Assembly: GCA_936440205.1 (NCBI GenBank)
Contig: OW387135.1
Location: 30,544,792-30,608,791 of the forward strand
Reading direction: 5' to 3'
Origin: Lepidonotus clava
Lineage: Eukaryota; Annelida; Polychaeta; Phyllodocida; Polynoidae
Length of the DNA: 64,000 bases
The notes under the pieces were generated by a model. That model searched no databases and was not told the DNA's origin. It worked only from the letters and a program-made list of their open reading frames with translations. Position numbers and translations under genes: made by a program. Below, in pieces: positions 57,800 through 64,000 of the stretch. The number at the start of each line of letters is the position of its first letter. Position 1 is the first letter of the stretch.

Positions 57800-59640
57800 A
57801 GGGTACTCAAAGACAAGACCAGATATGAAATGAGAAGAAAAAAGTCTCGTCTGCAGCAGGGAGATATTCAATTAATGATTATGTTCTCAACAGAAGGCAC
57901 ACACCATCGACTCTGAGGTTCATGCACTGTCATTATGTAGAAGCGGACCATAAACTATCCCCATAAGAAGCATTTCTTATCGCGAGCAGCCCCTAAGAGT
58001 AGGCTGCCGAATGCTGATATGGGGCCAGTATTATGTGAACACATGTGTTTTTCTTAACGTTAAATGCAGACATAAATGCAATGAGCGTGCATACGGCGGA
58101 GTCTTGAGGAGAGCTATTTGCCTTAGACTGAGTGCTTTATACATTGATCAAGCATTTCAATGCAATCAGCCGCTCGTGCTGTATTGACCTAATCCCAGCT
58201 TAGGTCCCTCGGGCTACGTTTAAGCGGGGCATCGGTGGAGATGGTATTGGGTTGTTATGGTCCAAGTTTCCATCTTTCCTTATTGGTAGCTCAGCCATGG
58301 CAGCCAATATCGCATCGGGAACATCCCGCTTGATGGGCGGGGCGTCCCAATTTCGCATGTCGAAATGCTAATGTTGCATGTCGTTGTCGCTAATGTTCTT
58401 TCATGGCTTATATGTAACAATTCGAATTTAAGAAATGCTGATGTCACCTGTCACTATATCCTTACGGGCCAATGCCGCCCTGTTGAATGTCAAAAACGTC
58501 TATTTCGCCCTGCTGAATTTATGGGTCTAGGGCCATCCTCCCCGCCAAATCAGCCGCGGTGCATGCCGGTTATGCCCTTTGCAGTGCCCCCAGCACGTGC
58601 CGTAATGACGAGGGCACACAGTGACATCGGACGCGGCGTCTGTTGACTCCGCTCCCCCTGGTGTCATGGATGGGCAAACATCGGGGGCGGGAAAGACGGA
58701 GCAGACGACAATCTGATCGGTGAGAGTCTAGAGTGACTCCGTTTGCCGCTCAATCACCCAATGTCTGCAGGCCGGTAAACGAAGCTCCAATAATCATCCC
58801 CACACACGGGTAACTCTACCCACTTACCCCTTTTTCTATATCCTACTCACCCTCTTTGGCCACTCAAGATTTCTCGTATTCAAGTTCATTGGAAATTGTC
58901 ACCCTGAACTTGATCTTCCAAAGAGGGATTACTTGATTAACTGATTAATACTAATCCTCACAGATTGCACGTAGTAATGACGTGTTTTTATCATTGACCC
59001 CTTCCTCCCGTCAGACTGTATAAGCCTTCACCCAATCCGCCCTCTCGATGGTTGTCCCAGTAAGCCAGTAGTTCAGCGTTGAACCTTTTAAATACGGATT
59101 CAAAGTTTCAAAACAAGTCTAATTTTTACATTGTGTCGGTAAGGATGAATAGAAAGACTGTCATGCTCGTCATTGGCGGTTGAATTCAGCATAACATTCT
59201 AATTAAAGATGTTTACAATTTTTCAAAGGCGTCTGTCCTTGGCTCGGCCGTCGCGCCAGCTTAGGAAAAAAAAAAGCTTTTCGGTGCGGCAGGAGAAACG
59301 CCAACGTCAGCAGATTTTGAGAAAGCCTTTGCTCCCTCCCCTACTGCCTTCACGATCGATGCCGTCTTTTGCCTTTATTCCCATTTGGCGGCCACTCGTA
59401 CTTTTGTTCTGAACTGGAGATCAACCTTGCCGTCCCCGCAAATAGCTCGCTCAGCACTCATTGGTGGCGCCCCCTATTACTCCGACGGCTGGTTGACGAA
59501 CCATCCATCTTGTTTCTGCATCGTCCACACTTTCTGTGACCGCTTCTCGGCGAATTGCTCGCCTGCCCACGTCATCAATTAACAGGCTGGTTTGGGGACA
59601 AATACATAAATCAGGCCCGGGCTCTAAGTGTGACTGGGAG
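57800..59640. promoter_or_regulatory. Compositionally distinct region upstream of a candidate promoter
   Basis: It includes an Sp1-type GGGCGGGGC (58335-58343), a homeodomain-site cluster with GGATTA and TAATCC in inverted order (58926-58957), and GC-rich stretches at 58480-58720 and 59190-59580. No open frame resembles a protein. It reads like upstream regulatory DNA, which is inference. Confidence 0.3.
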
Positions 59641-59747
59641 GCTTTGCTCGCAAGTAATGAATGTTTAGGCCTGTAAGTGGGAGTGCACTCTTTTACATGT
59701 AGTTAGTGACCATATTAAATAACCCATCTCAATCACCGACTGCTATG

Positions 59748-59814
59748 TATATATACCCATCCCCTCATCCGCCTTCCTTCAGCATCAGATTCCAGCGATC
59801 AGCATCCATCCTAA
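59748..59814 (+). promoter_or_regulatory. Candidate core promoter and short first exon
   Basis: TATATATA at 59748-59755 is followed 25-35 bp later by TTCAGCATCAG, an acceptable initiator. About 34 bp beyond that lies a splice-donor consensus, CTAA|GTAAGC, at 59815. The spacing fits a TATA promoter with a small non-coding first exon. No later exon of the transcript could be recognised inside the window. Confidence 0.4.
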
Positions 59815-59845
59815 GTAAGCCTGTCTACCCATCAACCCCCGTGAT

Positions 59846-59992
59846 GTCACGTGACTGGGTGTAAGGACCCCCCGCGAAGCCCTCTTGTAATGGTACAAAC
59901 AACCGGAAGTCCCCCGCTTCAAGACTTCCGGCGGCGCTGGCTGAGTCAGCAGAGGTTAGAAGCGCCAGGTCGGGGTGGGGGTGGGGGTGGGG
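59846..59992. promoter_or_regulatory. Dense promoter-type motif cluster
   Basis: In 147 bp there are a perfect palindromic E-box GTCACGTGAC (59846-59855), an inverted ETS pair CCGGAAGT (59903-59910) and ACTTCCGG (59924-59931), a Maf-type GGCTGAGTCAGCA (59939-59951) and a four-tract G-quadruplex sequence (59972-59992). Such a set is typical of active promoters in either direction. Confidence 0.5.
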
Positions 59993-60022
59993 ATGAAAGG
60001 GGGAGGGGGGTTACAGACGGGG

Positions 60023-60262
60023 GTTGGTTGGTTGGCTGTTGGTGTTTAACGCCGTATCATCATCTATGGTCATATCATGGCGAGAACAAGGTTTTGGCAA
60101 TTCTGTCATTTTGATGATTGAATCTATGAGAAGGTAGAGACCATACCCCTACGCTTTTACCGAGGCAGGTGTTCTTTAATGTGCATTGTTCCATAGACAG
60201 GGCCATACACACAACAGCCGGTGGTCCTGAGACCTTTGATAACCCTGTCGTTGGTACAGGGG
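60023..60262 (-). mobile_element. 5'-truncated tRNA-derived SINE copy
   Basis: On the minus strand it matches the body and tail of the SINE at 25893: the shared phrases ACCGGCTGTTGTGTGT, GGCCCTGTCTATGG, CATTAAAGAACACCT and GGTATGGTCTCTACCTTCTC appear in the same order, and it ends in GGCGTTAAACACCAAC and CCAACC repeats. The tRNA head is absent. This confirms a dispersed family. Confidence 0.8.
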
Positions 60263-60279
60263 GAAGAACTGAACGGTAG

Positions 60280-60690
60280 CCAGCCCAGCCAGCCCAACCC
60301 AGCCAAGTCGGGGGTAGGTTGGTGGATAGGGTCGGGGGAAAACAGGGAATATTATAGGATGGTCGGAGGACAGGTTAGGGATATGGTCAGGGGTAAGCGT
60401 GGAGGTAGGGGTAACTGGAGTTCTGTCGGAGGTAGGTTAGGGATAGTCACTGGTAAGTGTTGAGGTAGGATAGGCTTAGTTTGGGGATATGGTGGTTGAC
60501 AGAGAATTAAATTTTTTAGATTGGGTTAAGGTGTGGGTTAAGGTTGGGATAGGGTTTAGGGTAAAATTGAGAGATAGGATTGAGATGGAGGTTGGGTTTG
60601 CGGTAGGAGGGACATAGATCTTCGGGAGAGTGGGGGGTGAGAGTTAGATCAGGGGTCGGGAAGATGGTTGGGTGGGGGGTTTGAATGGGG
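60280..60690 (+). repeat. G-rich degenerate repeat tract with strand asymmetry
   Basis: About 400 bp in which the plus strand is rich in GGTTAGGG, GGTAGG and GGGGTAAG phrases and poor in C. AGGTTAGGGATA appears twice (about 60373 and 60433), and TTAGGG occurs at least three times. It is too degenerate for a telomere array. It looks like a decayed minisatellite. Confidence 0.5.
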
Positions 60691-63600
60691 ATAAGCCCAA
60701 GAATACTGGTCACAGTATGACAAGTAATGTACCATTGGAAAGCTAATTTCATATTCAAATCAGAAATGGGAATTGTTACCAGATTAATACAAAAATGGGA
60801 AAATAATATCTATTGACATAACCTACAGGCCCGACAGTTGAATATTCGTTGAGAATAATGGCAACTATCCAGTCTGTCAACTGTCTAGTCGGTTCAATGT
60901 ATCTGTCACGGCCTTTAGGGTAAGGTTGAGGGGAGGATGGTGTATGTCAGTGTCACCACTGGGTGGAAGGTTTATATAGGAAGGCTTTTATTTTCTACAT
61001 GGAGTAGTTTTGGAGAGTCCATGGTAGGTTGGAGCCGTGTGAGGGGGAGGGGCAATCAGGCCCTTCTGTTCACAACAAGCCGCCATCATCGGTCCGACAA
61101 CCGGTGCCAGATAGCGTCAACCCCACACCCACACACCACTCGGGCTCAGGAAGCCGGTCCAACGCCACCACCAATCACCGCACTCTCCATAAGGACATCG
61201 ATATTTCTCTCAGGCTATTTTCTTTCAATGTTCCTGTAGGCTGTAAGCAGCTGGCTAGGATTTCACAGCCAACAATATGTACAGAATTGTCACACGAAAA
61301 AGAAATAAAGTTAAAATGGTCAGATATGAATAAAAGAGTTGGGCATAAAAGCACAGATTGCTCGAGTGTAGACTACCTATCGACTGAGTACTATGTATAG
61401 ACTGAACCAAATTTAGTAAAAGAAACCATAGCAGTAGCCAATACGTGATATTCCGGTAAAACTATGTCAGCTTATCCAGTTACCGCCCACTCCACTCCCA
61501 CACACTTCTCATTGTGAAAGGGAGAATACACCAGGGGCAGACCTTACCTCCTACGACCGATGGTCGCCAACCTCCTGAGGCACATACTGAAGTCACAGTC
61601 TGACATATAACTTGCCGGCCCTGATGTTGTTGTGCCGGATGTTCATGGATTACTCCCTAAAAATGACGACAATCCCCATACAACAGCAGTTTTAGGAAAG
61701 GACTTCATGATTCTGCAAAATTGGTTTATCCCGATAATCCGTAACAACTATTTTGAACTGTATTTGTTTCGTTAGATGACTGTTGAACTATAACTGTTTT
61801 AGAAGAAAAATGGTTATATAGAAAGTATGGTCAACCGTGAAATTTATAGTATATTACTGGAACCCCATCTATACCAATAGTTTATTTTTAAAAGATACGT
61901 TTTCTGGGGGGTGCTGCTGTAAAATTCAATAGTTTCGAGTTATTATGTATACCTTGTCGAGAGCAAAAGCTGAAAACATAATAACTATTTTATAGATTGT
62001 GGAATTACCATCAGATTATAAAAGATATTTAAGATAAATTATTGAAAGATTACAAAATGTGTGTCTGTGTGCGTGTCTGTGTGTCTGCGTAGGCCTATAC
62101 GTGCGTGTATCCATCGTCTCATCAAGAAAGTGAGACTAGTCCACATTGCTCACGGCAGCTGGTCGGTCAGTAATCTACGCCTTATTGCCTTGGGGACTGG
62201 AGAGGTTACACGCGGAGCGTCACGTGGAGTAATCAATCTGTTTACGGGATTCACTGAACTTTGATGACTTTCAATGACGTCGCGGAATGCTGTTTGTCCA
62301 TCTATTTCATAATTAAGTAAGTTAATCCTGACGGAGGGGTCGGCACTCACGTTCCTCAAAGTGAGTAACGGATGCTCTGTCAGAACTTAAATATCCAAGA
62401 GACAAAACAACATAATTATTTCAAAATCTAAGCCAATTGATGATGCATGGAATTCAATGTTTGTTTGAGTAAGATCTATACTTTTGTAAACAATTTATAT
62501 CCCGCAAATCCATGACAAGCATCTACAAAGATGATCAAAGTAAGGTGAATTCAACTGAATTTACGCTGTGCCAATACCTATGATTTTCCTGGGGAGGAAT
62601 ACAATATTCTCATACAATATTCATATATGGATTGAAACATTATGGAGACAGTCTGTAGGAAGTTTTAGGTCTAAGCTCTGTCAGTTTGCTGGATAGATAG
62701 AAACACAGGTTTTTACGGATTCTAGGACAAAGAAATCCGGGACTAAACCAATTGAACCTAAAGTTGCTCTTTGGGCAATTTCTTTTTTGGACATGTATTG
62801 CCTCATATAGAGCACACGCTCCCCATGTTTGTGATTAGTTCCTGAAGTGAACCGTTCCCCAACCCTTACCCGAACTTAACTAACGGTAATTACCGTGCCC
62901 AGGAGGTTATTATCTTGATGCGGAATGGAGGTTGGGGTTGGGGTGGTCGTCATAGGGCATAGGGGTATATGGGCGGGGTCGGGAGATATAAGACAAGATT
63001 CTTTTCACATCTGAAATGTATTTGATCCGCCACTCAAAAGTATATCCCATGCAAAAGTATTTCCCTGAAATCAATAAGGTTTTGACCATGGCCTTTCCTC
63101 TTTTCATAGCAACCCGCATGCCGTTTTATTACTCGACATCAGTACGGCTTAGATATCTCACTCAGTGGTAAACATCTTCTGTTCAAGTCACACCCATTTG
63201 AGAGCCTCTAGTTCTGGGAAGCCTTTCATTCTGGTTACTGCCTCTCCCCGAGCCGTCTATTAGGAGTGAGCACGGGGCTGAAGGCGGGCCATGTTGGCAA
63301 GGCATTAATGAGGCTTACCTCCCGAAGGTCAAGTCATCCACGGCACGCATGGGGGCCTCGGCTAAGATCTAAAACCGGAATGTATTACTTAGTGCCCACT
63401 ACTCCGCCCACGCACTCAGCCGAAAGGCTTTATTCCACTAGCCGATTTTGACTGTTGGGAATTTAGAAACTTCTGAATTTTCATTAGGAATATGATAGGG
63501 CCCCGTGAATGCTACATGTCATTTAAAAAGAGAACTTAATATCCGTTCTAATGATATGTAACAGGTCTGTTAAATACCCTTATTTCCACTGGCAATTTCC

Positions 63601-64000
63601 AGAATCGCGAGTACAAATTTGGTTGTAGAATACAGCCTGCATGGGGCCTCAGCTGGGGGTATGGGGGAGCAGCTCCGAGGTCGGCGACACCAGTTTGAGT
63701 CACTCAGAACGGAACAGGGTTGGTCTGGTCATGAAGACAGACATCATAGACGCTCACATCCTCTTAGATATTATAGTGGGGTGGTTCTACCCATGACTAA
63801 CTTGCCTGCCATACGTCAGAATTATCTCTCTACTTCGAAGCGTCTGTTTAACAGAGATAGGAGAATAGACGATGTAGGTATGGTATATTTTGGGAGGTTG
63901 GGATGGTCAGTGGGATGGACATATGGAGACCGGAGATAGGTGACGGGCAGGGGTCCGGCGTTCGGTCAGTCAGACAAGAGCCCACCCACGCACCATCCCT
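60691..64000. other. Intergenic or intronic DNA, no gene recognised
   Basis: Short open frames (up to 123 codons near 61029-61400 and 106 codons near 63619-63939) match no family I know and have no clear exon boundaries. TAGGCCTA is at 62090-62097. GC-richer stretches occur at 63190-63430. If the promoter candidate at 59748 is real, this could be its first intron. Confidence 0.45.

Noticed and set aside
60280-60690. Internal telomere array
   Set aside because: TTAGGG units are few and irregular. No run of even three consecutive units is present.

Overview
The window is animal nuclear DNA: split genes with GT-AG introns, poly(A) signals, tRNA-derived SINEs, many small non-autonomous DNA transposons and long AT-rich intergenic DNA. 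Its proteins are clear orthologues of human ones but diverged, so this is an invertebrate. The gene neighbourhood and repeat style would suit a non-vertebrate deuterostome, but the sequence alone does not fix the phylum.

Three protein-coding genes can be supported, all in the left half. (1) On the minus strand, 1824-3455, a MiD49/MiD51 (MIEF) family protein of the mitochondrial outer membrane, with its coding sequence in one exon and a probable 5' non-coding exon near 6604. (2) On the plus strand, 6837-31332, FLII (flightless-1), a leucine-rich-repeat plus gelsolin-repeat actin regulator spread over 33 used exons, read here exon by exon. (3) On the minus strand, 33941-34210, SMDT1/EMRE, the small essential subunit of the mitochondrial calcium uniporter. 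MIEF and FLII stand head to head around a short promoter with a palindromic CRE, the same arrangement as human MIEF2 and FLII. FLII and SMDT1 are convergent.

FLII carries the most unusual structure. The LRR exon after exon 7 exists as two tandem, diverged copies of exactly 117 nt with the same splice phases (12833-12949 and 13893-14009), a mutually exclusive exon pair by layout. The intron before exon 17 holds two phase-keeping microexon candidates (12 nt and 6 nt) that would enlarge one loop of the first gelsolin repeat. A 29-nt cassette candidate at 24897 would cause premature termination. The exon 2/exon 3 junction does not keep frame as written.

From about 34.3 kb to the right end no protein gene is recognised. 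This part holds simple repeats, hAT-like miniature transposons beginning CAG and ending CTG with 5- or 6-bp target duplications, SINE pieces, and several GC-richer islands (39.4, 42.4-43.1, 44.1-44.6, 47.8-48.4, 50.0-50.3, 54.0-54.3, 58.0-60.0 kb) with clustered transcription-factor motifs. The densest is at 59.75-60.0 kb: TATA box, GTCACGTGAC palindrome, inverted ETS pair, Maf-type site and G-quadruplex tract. It looks like a promoter whose gene may lie beyond the window. The octamer TAGGCCTA occurs at least eleven times, far above chance.
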